From the NCBI GenBank assembly GCA_029940345.1, contig JAOZRC010000324.1:1-6413 (forward strand): a stretch of 6,413 nucleotides of DNA, given 5' to 3'. This stretch comes from Desulfobacterales bacterium. GTDB taxonomy: Bacteria > Desulfobacterota > Desulfobacteria > Desulfobacterales > JAUCGF01. Numbering within the stretch: position 1 is the first letter of the stretch; each line of letters starts with the position of its first letter. Positions 1 through 5,381 of the stretch are shown one piece after another. The notes below the pieces were generated by a model. It saw nothing but the letters and a program-made list of their open reading frames with translations. It was not told the DNA's origin and did no database searches. The translations under genes were made by a program, and so were the position numbers.

Positions 1-177
1 TTAGCATTTTATGTCGGCGATCAAATTGATGTTGGCATCGAAATACTTCCGATGAAATCATTACAATCGCAAATGAGTTCGGGTGTAGCATATTATGAAG
101 GAGAATTGTATAATGTCATTCGTCAGGGAAGAGGTGTGCCTGCCGTACCTCTCGTAATACTTGGGATTGAAGAATAA
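1..177 (+). CDS. C-terminal end of a BglII/BstYI-like type II restriction endonuclease (5' partial)
   Basis: Frame 1 is open from the first base to a TAA at 175-177, giving the last 58 residues of a protein that starts outside the window. The sequence reads as real protein: it has a hydrophobic start (LAFYVGDQIDVGIEILPMK), a QMSSGVAYYEGELYNVIRQG stretch, then a short hydrophobic tail (PAVPLVILGIEE). From memory, this pattern (D-x-G-x-E-x-P-x-K, then QMSSGVxYYEGEL, then RQGRGxPAVPL) resembles the C-terminal half of the BglII/BstYI family of PD-(D/E)XK restriction enzymes. In BglII the conserved acidic residues and a Gln replacing Lys sit in the core, so D10, E14 and K19 of this fragment could belong to or follow the active site. 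If right, a cognate methyltransferase should lie just upstream. The stop codon is clear; the family call is recognition without a database search. Confidence 0.5.
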   Translation, partial: LAFYVGDQIDVGIEILPMKSLQSQMSSGVAYYEGELYNVIRQGRGVPAVPLVILGIEE

Positions 178-240
178 TACTAAAATGGAATACGCTTCCG
201 ATAGCCAAATACTGAGCTTTGAACTCATCTGGAAAATACT

Positions 241-987
241 ATGCTTGAAGTAAACAATTTAATGGTTTTTTTTGAAAACGCGTTGGCGCTCAACGGTTTG
301 AGCCTGAATGTGGGGAACGGTGAAATCGTGGGTCTGATCGGTTCTAATAGCGCCGGAAAAACCACTTTGATGAATACGCTGTCCGGCTTAATCATCGACA
401 TGCGCATCAAGGAAAAGCGCAAAGGCGGCGAGCGCATCAGTATATACGGCACTATTCTATACAACGGTGAAGACATTACCACAACACCGCCCAGCGAACG
501 GGTCAAAAAGGGAATTGTGCTTTCCAGAGAGAGGCACCCGGTTTTCCCGGAAAGCAGTGTCATGGAAAATTTCAAGATCGCCGGCTATTTACGCACACGG
601 GCGGAGATCAGGGAGATGGAAGGTTTCATTTTCACGCTTTTCCCTCCGCTCGTGAAACTGAAAAACCGCAAAGCCGGTTTTCTCAGCGGCGGTGAGCAAC
701 AGATGCTGGCTATCGGCATGGCTTTAGTGGCGCGTCCGAAATTGCTGCTTTTAGACGAGCCGCTCCTGGGTTTAAGCCCGATGATGCAGAAAGCCGTTGT
801 GGATGCCATTGTCACGCTTAACCGGGAAGAGGGCATTACCGTGTTGCTCAGTGAACAATTTGCCCGACCGGTGCTTCCGATGGCAGACCGGGCGTATGTC
901 GTTGAAAACGGTATGCTCACGCTCTCCGGAACCGGAGCCGAGCTGATTGCTAATCCTGAAATTAAGGCCGCCTATTTCGGAGTCTGA
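241..987 (+). CDS. ABC transporter ATP-binding protein, LivF-like (branched-chain amino acid/HAAT family)
   Basis: A 248-aa ABC ATPase, full length for LivF (about 235-240 aa). It would power import of a small carboxylated substrate through LivH/LivM-type permeases in the inner membrane. Visible motifs: Walker A at residues 34-42 (GSNSAGKTT, with Ser37 where the usual Gly sits), signature LSGGEQQ at 148-154, Walker B LLLLDEP at 168-174 with catalytic E173, and D-loop GLSP at 177-180. The H-loop region reads SEQFAR (204-209), with Gln206 in place of His. LivF proteins also have EQ here, and the end NPEIKAAYFGV matches the LivF style rather than LivG. Residues about 52-68 are a charged insertion (KEKRKGGER) that typical LivF lacks. 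The start at 241 has only a weak Shine-Dalgarno (GGA). The ligase gene begins 14 nt after the stop, so the two are probably co-transcribed. No permease gene is in the window, so the substrate is unknown. Confidence 0.93.
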   Translation: MLEVNNLMVFFENALALNGLSLNVGNGEIVGLIGSNSAGKTTLMNTLSGLIIDMRIKEKRKGGERISIYGTILYNGEDITTTPPSERVKKGIVLSRERHPVFPESSVMENFKIAGYLRTRAEIREMEGFIFTLFPPLVKLKNRKAGFLSGGEQQMLAIGMALVARPKLLLLDEPLLGLSPMMQKAVVDAIVTLNREEGITVLLSEQFARPVLPMADRAYVVENGMLTLSGTGAELIANPEIKAAYFGV

Positions 988-1001
988 GATCGCTGATAAC
1001 T

Positions 1002-2651
1002 ATGAATGATATAATTAATAAGGGTAATTTGACCATCCCCGCCGTTTTCGATGCGCAGGCCGATAAACGTCCCGCTCACCCCGCTATTATCTATCTGGGA
1101 ACCCGTTACAGTTATCTGAAAGTTAAAACGCTGGCCGCCGCGTTTGCCGTCGCTTTGCAGGACAACGGGTTGAAACCCGGGCAACGCGTGATTATCTATG
1201 TTCCCAACAGTATCCAGTGGGTGGTTGCCTGGCTGGGAATTCTGAAAGCCGGCGGCGTGTGTGTGCCCATAACACCGATTTACACACCTCGCGACATCAC
1301 TTATATTGCTAACGACAGTGCGGCCGAAGCCATTGTCTGTGCTGATACCAATTTCGGCTATGTGCAAAAAGTCCTTCCGCAAACGCGACTCAAACAGGTG
1401 ATTATTACCAAAATGGCTGAATTGCTGCCGGCTTGGAAACGCTTTTATGGCTTTGTTTTCAATATCATCCCCAAAGGTAAAATCGCTTTAAAAGAAAATA
1501 CCAGCGCCATGGGAAAAATGCTGGATGCCTATTTCGGGCAAACCGCTGCGTTACCCAAACCCTGCAAGAGCGGCGACATAGCGGAGATTCTATACACCGG
1601 TGGCACGACCAAACACCCCAAAGGCGTGCCCATCACGCACGACCTGTTTTTACTATCCGCAGATGAGCAGATTCGTGTGAGTGATCCCCTGTTTCCGGTG
1701 GAAGATAATGTCATCATGGGCGCCGCGCCCCTGTTTCACGTACTGGGACAGACCTGTGGGCTAGCTGCGCTCTTTGTCGGCGGAACTCTGATTCTTCAGC
1801 CCAAGGTCAATTTAGATGCCACTTTCGAATCTATCCGGCGGTTTCGGGCGCGTACCATGATCGGCGTCCCCACACTCTATCGGATGATCCTTGAACACGA
1901 CCGGTTGAACCAATATGACATGCGTTCGGTTGACTTTTGGTTCAGCGCCGGAGATGTTCTGCCCGTGGAAGTGGGCAAGCGCTGGCGCGAAAAATTTGGC
2001 AAGCCCATTTACCAAGGCTACGGCGCCACGGAAACTTGCGGCGGCGTCGCTATGTGCCCCACTGACATTGAAAATCCCCCTAAAAGCATCGGCCAAATCG
2101 TTAAAAGCAAATCAGTCCAAATCGTCAATCCCGCCACGCTGACGCCGGTCGCGCAGGGCCTGGCCGGTGAGTTGATCGTCTCGTCGAAACCCATGGTCAC
2201 CCGTTATATTAATAAACCCGAGGAAACTGCGTCCGCCTTTATCGAACTGAATGGCCGAAAATGGTATCGCACGGCCGATGTGGTTTCCATGGATAAAGAT
2301 GGCAATCTGTATTTTGTAGACCGAACCGTGGACACCATCAAACACAAAGGCTACCGGGTGTCGGCATCTGAAATCGAAGCGGTTCTCCAGGGGCACAATG
2401 CGGTGGTGGCATCCTGTGTGGTGGGCGTTCCCGATGAGAAGACCGGGGAACGCATCAAGGCATTCGTTGTTCTTAAAGAAGATATCAAAGGCGTCACAAG
2501 TTACGAGTTAATAAAATGGTGCCGCAAGTCGCTGCCGTCCTATAAAATACCGCAATACATCGAATTCCGAGATATGCTGCCTAAATCCAAAGTGGGCAAA
2601 CTTTTGCGCAGGGAGGTTCGTGACGAAGAAAGGCGGATGAAAGCGCAGTAA
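1002..2651 (+). CDS. AMP-dependent acyl-CoA synthetase/ligase (AMP-binding family)
   Basis: A 549-aa enzyme of the ANL superfamily, normal length for fatty-acyl or related CoA ligases. These activate a carboxylate with ATP to an acyl-AMP and then transfer it to CoA. Motifs in order: the A3 P-loop LYTGGTTKHPKG at 197-208 (Lys204 where Gly is commoner), APLFHVLG at 242-249, A5 GYGATET at 339-345 with E344, A7 WYRTADV at 421-427, A8 DRTVDTIKHKGYR at 440-452 with the SEIE hinge region, and the A10 lysine K533 in KVGKLLRREV. A7 is normally TGD; here the glycine is Ala425. D426, which binds the ribose hydroxyls, is kept. The gene follows the LivF-like ATPase by 14 nt, so it is probably in one operon in which the imported acid is converted to its CoA thioester. 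Substrate chain length cannot be read from sequence. The ATG at 1002 has only a weak ribosome site, consistent with translational coupling. Confidence 0.95.
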   Translation: MNDIINKGNLTIPAVFDAQADKRPAHPAIIYLGTRYSYLKVKTLAAAFAVALQDNGLKPGQRVIIYVPNSIQWVVAWLGILKAGGVCVPITPIYTPRDITYIANDSAAEAIVCADTNFGYVQKVLPQTRLKQVIITKMAELLPAWKRFYGFVFNIIPKGKIALKENTSAMGKMLDAYFGQTAALPKPCKSGDIAEILYTGGTTKHPKGVPITHDLFLLSADEQIRVSDPLFPVEDNVIMGAAPLFHVLGQTCGLAALFVGGTLILQPKVNLDATFESIRRFRARTMIGVPTLYRMILEHDRLNQYDMRSVDFWFSAGDVLPVEVGKRWREKFGKPIYQGYGATETCGGVAMCPTDIENPPKSIGQIVKSKSVQIVNPATLTPVAQGLAGELIVSSKPMVTRYINKPEETASAFIELNGRKWYRTADVVSMDKDGNLYFVDRTVDTIKHKGYRVSASEIEAVLQGHNAVVASCVVGVPDEKTGERIKAFVVLKEDIKGVTSYELIKWCRKSLPSYKIPQYIEFRDMLPKSKVGKLLRREVRDEERRMKAQ

Positions 2652-2714
2652 AACACCCCTTATTCGGATATTTGCCTCGGGTCGGTCATATTTTCCGGTT
2701 TAAGGCAGCGCGTT

Positions 2715-2870
2715 TCAGGGTGCCGGACATTTGCGCGAAAGAACCCAGTCCTGGGTCGCTTCCACCAGGTTGTCGGCTTTACACACACGGGCAGGCCACT
2801 GACTTTGGAACATATCCACCATGAAATGGTTGTGCAGCTTGCCGGCTTTTCGAAATCCTTCATTTACCAG
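2715..2870 (-). pseudogene. Unidentified 51-codon open frame, possible gene relic
   Basis: On the minus strand a frame runs from a TAA (2871-2873) to a TGA (2715-2717). It encodes 51 residues with no good start; the first Met is residue 17. It contains KLHNHFMVDMFQSQWPARVC and then DNLVEATQDW, with balanced composition and amphipathic stretches that look like real protein. An overlapping frame in the same orientation (2660-2863) is rich in Trp, Cys, Pro and Thr and looks like a shadow. I do not recognise a family. It lies beside a beheaded RND gene, which fits a patch of decaying DNA, so I read it as the surviving piece of a larger gene. It could also be chance. Confidence 0.25.
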
Positions 2871-2901
2871 TTAACACTTTAATTGAAATACAGGGTACTC
2901 A

Positions 2902-2934
2902 AAGTTATTGCAACCGCACAGGTCGCAATAACTT
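2902..2934. repeat. Strong hairpin overlapping the RND relic's stop codon
   Basis: A perfect 10-bp inverted repeat, AAGTTATTGC (2902-2911) and GCAATAACTT (2925-2934). The loop itself can form ACC/GGT pairs around GCACA. The right arm contains the first base pairs of the minus-strand TAA stop (2933-2935). There is no T-tract on either side, so it is not a classic intrinsic terminator. It may have been a 3' end-stabilising or attenuating structure of the former RND operon. Confidence 0.5.
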
Positions 2935-3388
2935 AATCTACCTCAATTTTCTCAGCCAGCCCCAAGTCTCCCATAATCGTGTACATTGACGGCACCACAA
3001 TAAGCACCAGAACCGTAGTGGCCATCAAACCGAAAACAATGCTGGCGGCCAGGGGAATGAGAATTTGGGCTTGCATGCTTTTTTCCATAAGCAGCGGAAT
3101 CAGGCCGGCAATGGTGGTAACCGAAGTCAGCAGTACGGCGCGGAAACGCTCCCGACTGGCTTGACGGGCAGCGTCGGCAATGGTCAGTTTTGCGCGTCGG
3201 CGAATTTTGATAAACTCCACCACGAGGATTGAGTCGTTGACCACGATGCCGCACAGCGAAATCGCACCCATCAGGCTGGGCATGCACAGATCAAGACCCA
3301 TGAAGATATGTCCCCAGATCACGCCGATAAAGGCGAAGGGGATGGCCGCCATGACCACAAATTGAAAAAACTGAGGATACTTGGGAAA
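2933..3388 (-). pseudogene. RND efflux transporter permease, C-terminal remnant (5' truncated)
   Basis: This is the last roughly 140-150 residues of an RND inner-membrane pump (AcrB/CzcA type, normally about 1,000-1,050 aa), ending at the TAA at 2933-2935. The frame is open back to a TGA at 3389-3391. Recognisable homology starts at about 3360 with VVMAAIPFAFIGVIWGH and includes SLCGIVVNDSILVVEF, then RFRAVLLTSVTTIAGLIPLL, then the hydrophobic run ending VLIVVPSMYTIM. These correspond to TM9 to TM12 of AcrB. The N-terminal nine tenths, including both periplasmic porter domains, is gone, and only a GTG codon (3358) could serve as a start, so no working pump can be made. The break lies about 90 nt upstream of the neighbouring antitoxin gene, which suggests that arrival of the toxin-antitoxin module, or a linked deletion, removed the rest. 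The family call is firm; the cause is inference. Confidence 0.88.
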
Positions 3389-3462
3389 TCAGGTGCGATA
3401 TGCAAATAGTATTTTCCGTAGAAACAAAAATCCATATTGGTTTGGGAGTGATATTAAAATAT

Positions 3463-3468
3463 GGAGGT
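3463..3468 (+). promoter_or_regulatory. Shine-Dalgarno deciding the antitoxin start at 3477
   Basis: GGAGGT lies 8 nt before the ATG at 3477. The reading frame stays open further upstream (ATG at 3381), but that stretch has no comparable ribosome site and encodes an Asn/Trp/Tyr-rich tail unlike any antitoxin. The short start is therefore preferred. Confidence 0.8.
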
Positions 3469-3476
3469 ATATCATA

Positions 3477-3734
3477 ATGGAGCAGGTTCAATATGTTTCT
3501 GATGAAAACAACAATGTAACCAGTGTCATTGTACCTATTGGTTTTTGGGAAAAAATCAAATCGGAAAAAAGCAATCTTTCTGTTAAAAAAAATAATGAAA
3601 TAAAAGATGAAGAAGATATGAAAAAAGGAAAGCAATCCCGAAATTTTGGAACAATGAGAGATAATGTGAAAATTATCGGGGATATTATCTCACCGGTTTC
3701 CAATGAAAATGATTGGGAGGCCATCAAAATTTGA
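3477..3734 (+). CDS. Antitoxin of a VapBC-type toxin-antitoxin pair (Phd/YefM-like or related short antitoxin)
   Basis: An 85-aa protein directly upstream of a PIN toxin. The N-terminus (QYVSDENNNVTSVIVPIGFWEKIKSE) matches the opening of short Phd/RelB-like antitoxins, where a beta hairpin such as YVTDENGxxxAVxxP leads into a helix. A Lys/Glu-rich, probably disordered linker follows (about 30-55). The C-terminus (FGTMRDNVKIIGDIISPV, then NDWEAIKI) resembles the GSMKGxxKIxGDIxSP segment seen at the end of several PIN-partner antitoxins; this is the part expected to wrap the toxin's active site. The N-terminal segment would bind DNA and repress the operon. The stop codon overlaps the toxin start by 4 nt (TTGA), so translation is coupled. 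The local sequence is AT-rich compared with the ligase gene, in keeping with acquisition by transfer. The role is well supported by context; the exact antitoxin family is less certain. Confidence 0.82.
   Translation: MEQVQYVSDENNNVTSVIVPIGFWEKIKSEKSNLSVKKNNEIKDEEDMKKGKQSRNFGTMRDNVKIIGDIISPVSNENDWEAIKI
3715..3720 (+). promoter_or_regulatory. Shine-Dalgarno for the TTG start of the first PIN toxin
   Basis: GGGAGG sits 10 nt before TTG at 3731. It supports the unusual start at 3731 over the in-frame TTG at 3713, which overlaps this site's own position and would prefix residues that no PIN protein has before its MKLLLDTH-type first strand. Confidence 0.65.
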
Positions 3735-4126
3735 AATTATTGCTTGATACACATATCATTTTATGGAGTGTGTCCTTTCCCGAAAAATTGTCTTCGTCCG
3801 TGCTGGATGAATTGAAGAAAGATTCCAATGAATTGTGGTTCTCTCCCATCAGTGCTTGGGAAATTTTTCTTCTTGCCGAAAAAGGCAGAATTATTCTCAA
3901 ACCTCCATTTTCAGAATGTATCCGGGATATTATCAGAGAGCTTTCTTTAACAGAAGCACCGGTTAATTATGATGTGGCTATCCGAAGCCGTATAATCAGT
4001 CTTCCGCATCAGGACCCGGCAGACAGATTTCTGGCCGCAACCGCGCTTGTTTACGGGTTAAAACTTGTGACTTCTGATGAACGGCTTATCGAATGCAATG
4101 ATTTGCCTGTTCTGGCAAACAAATGA
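3731..4126 (+). CDS. vapC: VapC-family PIN-domain ribonuclease toxin
   Basis: A 131-aa single-domain PIN protein, typical VapC size. PIN toxins are Mg2+/Mn2+-dependent RNases that stop translation by cutting tRNA or rRNA until neutralised by the paired antitoxin. The acidic active-site set is complete: D6 in the first strand (KLLLDTHIILW), E44 in SAWEI, D98 in DPADRF (with D95 before it), and D116 in TSDERL. The TTG start at 3731 is chosen because it gives the canonical N-terminus, has GGGAGG at a good distance and overlaps the antitoxin stop by 4 nt. A weak start would keep toxin output below antitoxin output. The spacing D6-E44-D95-D98-D116 is identical to that of the convergent toxin at 4362-4748, so both belong to the same PIN subfamily although their antitoxins differ. 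The RNA target cannot be inferred. Confidence 0.93.
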   Translation: MKLLLDTHIILWSVSFPEKLSSSVLDELKKDSNELWFSPISAWEIFLLAEKGRIILKPPFSECIRDIIRELSLTEAPVNYDVAIRSRIISLPHQDPADRFLAATALVYGLKLVTSDERLIECNDLPVLANK

Positions 4127-4220
4127 ATGAAAGAGGCAACGAACAGTGACTCAAGACAGCCAGGATTTTTCCCCGCCATCTGACTCCTAAACAATAAAAA
4201 ATTCTTGCTTATCTGAAATC

Positions 4221-4274
4221 CTTGTAGTTGTTCAGCAATAAATACCAATTTTATCATGCGGTTGCCCACCCTAC
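4221..4274 (+). repeat. Dispersed intergenic repeat, copy A (shortened)
   Basis: This shares CTTGTAGTTGTT, GCAATAAATACC and TCATGCGGTTGCCCACCCTAC with copies B (5285-5354) and C (5585-5645), in the same orientation. It lacks about 13 nt of the middle (TTACCGTCTTGTC in B). It lies in the gap between the two convergent toxin genes. Confidence 0.7.
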
Positions 4275-4296
4275 GGCATCAACGTGGTAGGGTGGG
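4265..4296. repeat. Inverted repeat CCCACCCTAC / GTAGGGTGGG
   Basis: Perfect 10-bp arms at 4265-4274 and 4287-4296 with a 12-nt loop. The left arm is also the end of dispersed repeat copy A, so the inverted repeat may be the second half of a palindromic element whose other copies (B, C) have lost the right arm. GTAGGGTGGG palindromes are common as short mobile intergenic repeats in many bacteria. Confidence 0.65.
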
Positions 4297-4297
4297 T

Positions 4298-4347
4298 AAA
4301 ATGCCGCCCCTAACGTCCGCATTCACACAAACCTTTGTCGGCATTTT
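4298..4347. terminator. Possible bidirectional terminator between convergent toxin genes
   Basis: AAAATGCCG (4298-4306) and CGGCATTTT (4339-4347) are perfect 9-bp arms, so each strand ends in a short T-run after the stem. The 32-nt spacer contains ACAAA/TTTGT, which can stack as an inner hairpin. Its place between two genes that converge suits a shared terminator, but the T-runs are only four long. Confidence 0.4.
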
Positions 4348-4361
4348 GCCTGCCATTTTAA

Positions 4362-4748
4362 CTAATCAGCCACATTTACATCATAACTTTTAATCAGCGT
4401 ATCATTTGTAATAAATGTGCAATTTTCACATTTTGCCTGAGCAATTAAAATTCTGTCAAACGGGTCTTTATGAATCAGCGGCAATTCAGCTAATGCAAAA
4501 GTATGTTGAAGCGTTATGTCTAATATGTTTATATCGTTTAATAGAAGTTGTTTGCGGATAAAAGTTTCAGGTGAATCAGGCAAAGATAATTTTCCTGCGC
4601 CGGATTTGATAAGCATTTCCCAGGTACTCACCGCACTTAAATATAAAATGTTATGCTTATTTCGTATGATAGCCTTTACCCGCTCTTTTAATTTCGGATT
4701 CTCTAAAATCCACCAGAGAAAGATATGCGTGTCCATCAGATATTTCAT
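4362..4748 (-). CDS. vapC: VapC-family PIN-domain ribonuclease toxin
   Basis: A 128-aa PIN RNase and second gene of a minus-strand toxin-antitoxin operon. The N-terminus MKYLMDTHIFLWWI carries D6; E44 lies in STWEM; the HKDPFDRILIAQA motif gives D95 and D98; ITNDTLIK supplies D116. This DPFDR-x-L-x-AQA signature is the hallmark of the VapC group usually paired with DUF2281 or Phd-like antitoxins, which fits its partner here. The ATG at 4746-4748 overlaps the antitoxin's TGA (4745-4747) as ATGA, and a GAGGG sits about 10 nt upstream. The gene converges on the other PIN toxin with a 235-nt gap. All catalytic acids are present, so it should be active. Its RNA target is unknown. Confidence 0.94.
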   Translation of the reverse strand: MKYLMDTHIFLWWILENPKLKERVKAIIRNKHNILYLSAVSTWEMLIKSGAGKLSLPDSPETFIRKQLLLNDINILDITLQHTFALAELPLIHKDPFDRILIAQAKCENCTFITNDTLIKSYDVNVAD

Positions 4749-4975
4749 TTGTAGAAACCCTCTGTAATTTCATTATCCAAAGGCGCTTCAAAATCGTCTG
4801 ACATGGTTATCCACCCCTTTGCCGAGCCTGGTTTCCTTTCAGATATTGTATTTTTAAGAGGGTCATTCGATTCAACAAGCACAATAATTTCTACGTTTTT
4901 CCCTATGATGTTTTCAGGAACCGGAAGATGAAGAATCGTAGAATCGATATGTTGTTTGATCTTAATAGCTTGCAT
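4745..4975 (-). CDS. Antitoxin of VapBC pair, DUF2281-like
   Basis: A 76-aa protein immediately upstream of the PIN toxin and overlapping it by 4 nt. The N-terminal half (MQAIKIKQHIDSTILHLPVP, then ENIIGKNVEIIVLV) predicts a strand-turn-helix-strand like AbrB/VapB-type DNA-binding domains. The second half includes KPGSAKGWITMSDDFEAPLDN. The G-S-x-K-G-x-I-x-M-S-D-D-F-x-x-P-L pattern is the recognisable C-terminal motif of DUF2281-type antitoxins, which inserts into the PIN active-site groove. The ATG at 4973-4975 is preceded by GGAGG six nt away on the minus strand; another ATG inside that spacer is out of frame. It is expected to repress its own promoter together with the toxin, and an inverted repeat just upstream (5004-5065) is a candidate operator. 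Confidence 0.88.
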   Translation of the reverse strand: MQAIKIKQHIDSTILHLPVPENIIGKNVEIIVLVESNDPLKNTISERKPGSAKGWITMSDDFEAPLDNEITEGFYK

Positions 4976-4981
4976 GTCATG

Positions 4982-4986
4982 CCTCC
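4982..4986 (-). promoter_or_regulatory. Shine-Dalgarno of the DUF2281-like antitoxin
   Basis: CCTCC on the plus strand reads GGAGG on the minus strand, six nt before the ATG at 4975. It fixes that start and predicts strong antitoxin translation. Confidence 0.75.
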
Positions 4987-5003
4987 AAGATGGTTTTTTG
5001 GGG

Positions 5004-5065
5004 CGATATCAGCCCTAAACTGCATTTAAATCCGAATGCGATCTGAGTGCATCAGTTTGATATCG
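5004..5065. promoter_or_regulatory. Inverted repeat upstream of the minus-strand toxin-antitoxin operon, candidate operator
   Basis: CGATATCA (5004-5011) and TGATATCG (5058-5065) are perfect 8-bp arms; inside them AACTG and CAGTT extend the pairing after a 6-nt bulge. The element begins about 30 nt upstream of the antitoxin start, where VapB-type antitoxins usually bind. No clear -35/-10 pair could be fixed. Confidence 0.35.
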
Positions 5066-5103
5066 GCGTTTTTGACAACAAAAATGTTAGCATAAATAAA
5101 AAC

Positions 5104-5136
5104 GCCGGGCAACCTTATAAATCAAGGCTGTCCGGC
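5104..5136 (-). terminator. Terminator-like hairpin, best read on the minus strand
   Basis: The arms GCCGGGCA (5104-5111) and TGTCCGGC (5129-5136) pair over 8 bp with one G-U, then CCTT/AAGG pair across a 7-nt loop. On the minus strand the stem is followed by GTTTTTATTT, a good intrinsic terminator tail; on the plus strand it is followed by ATTTTC, which is weaker. No intact gene ends just before it on either strand, so it may have lost its gene or act to insulate the toxin-antitoxin operon. Confidence 0.55.
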
Positions 5137-5170
5137 ATTTTCGACAATCAAGGCCCGCGGTTTTGCGTCC

Positions 5171-5204
5171 CTGTTGAATCAGTATGTCACCAACCCCGCC
5201 TAAC
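5171..5204 (+). repeat. Dispersed intergenic repeat, copy D (3' part only)
   Basis: CTGTTGAATCAGTATGTCACC, then an ACCCCGCC tail, closely follows the second half of copy B (CTGTTGAATCAGGATGTCACC), in the same orientation. The first half of the unit is absent. Confidence 0.6.
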
Positions 5205-5218
5205 TACATGGATTTCAT

Positions 5219-5276
5219 ATAAGAATAGGGATTCATAAGAAAAGGATTTATCCCCTTCTTATCATCCTCTTCTTAT
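5219..5276. repeat. Nested foldback of four ATAAGAA-type units
   Basis: Two direct units, ATAAGAATAGG (5219-5229) and ATAAGAAAAGG (5235-5245), are followed by two inverted ones, CCCCTTCTTAT (5252-5262) and CCTCTTCTTAT (5266-5276). The outer pair matches at 10 of 11 positions and the inner at 9 of 11, giving a long stem with a 6-nt loop. A run of A follows on the plus strand. Confidence 0.6.
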
Positions 5277-5284
5277 AAAAAATA

Positions 5285-5354
5285 CTTGTAGTTGTTTTAC
5301 CGTCTTGTCAGGCAATAAATATCTGTTGAATCAGGATGTCACCCACCCTGCCAC
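5285..5354 (+). repeat. Dispersed intergenic repeat, copy B (full)
   Basis: The 61-nt core (5294-5354) aligns without gaps to copy C with 50 identities. It begins GTTTTACCGTCTT, contains GCAATAAATA and CTGTTGAATCA, and ends in a CCC-CCCT-CCAC block. The preceding CTTGTAGTT is shared with copy A. Confidence 0.75.
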
Positions 5355-5381
5355 ACCCGCTGGAATCAATAAAATAACATC

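Noticed and set aside
185..253. Tiny 22-residue frame overlapping the start of the ABC ATPase
   Set aside because: No ribosome site and no recognisable pattern; probably chance.
2660..2863. 67-codon minus-strand open frame
   Set aside because: Rich in Trp, Cys, Pro and Thr, with no ribosome site; the overlapping frame 2715-2870 looks far more protein-like.
2880..3383. Similar sequences (AATTGAAA then GGNTACT) on either side of the RND relic, as insertion-flanking direct repeats
   Set aside because: The match needs gaps and covers low-complexity AT-rich sequence; not strong enough to call a duplication.
3437..3460. Promoter for the first toxin-antitoxin operon (TTGGTT and TAAAAT)
   Set aside because: The hexamers are only 12 nt apart and no alternative pair has good spacing.
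3381..3476. N-terminal extension of the first antitoxin from ATG 3381
   Set aside because: No ribosome site, and the extra 32 residues do not resemble any antitoxin; GGAGGT correctly placed before 3477 fixes the start.
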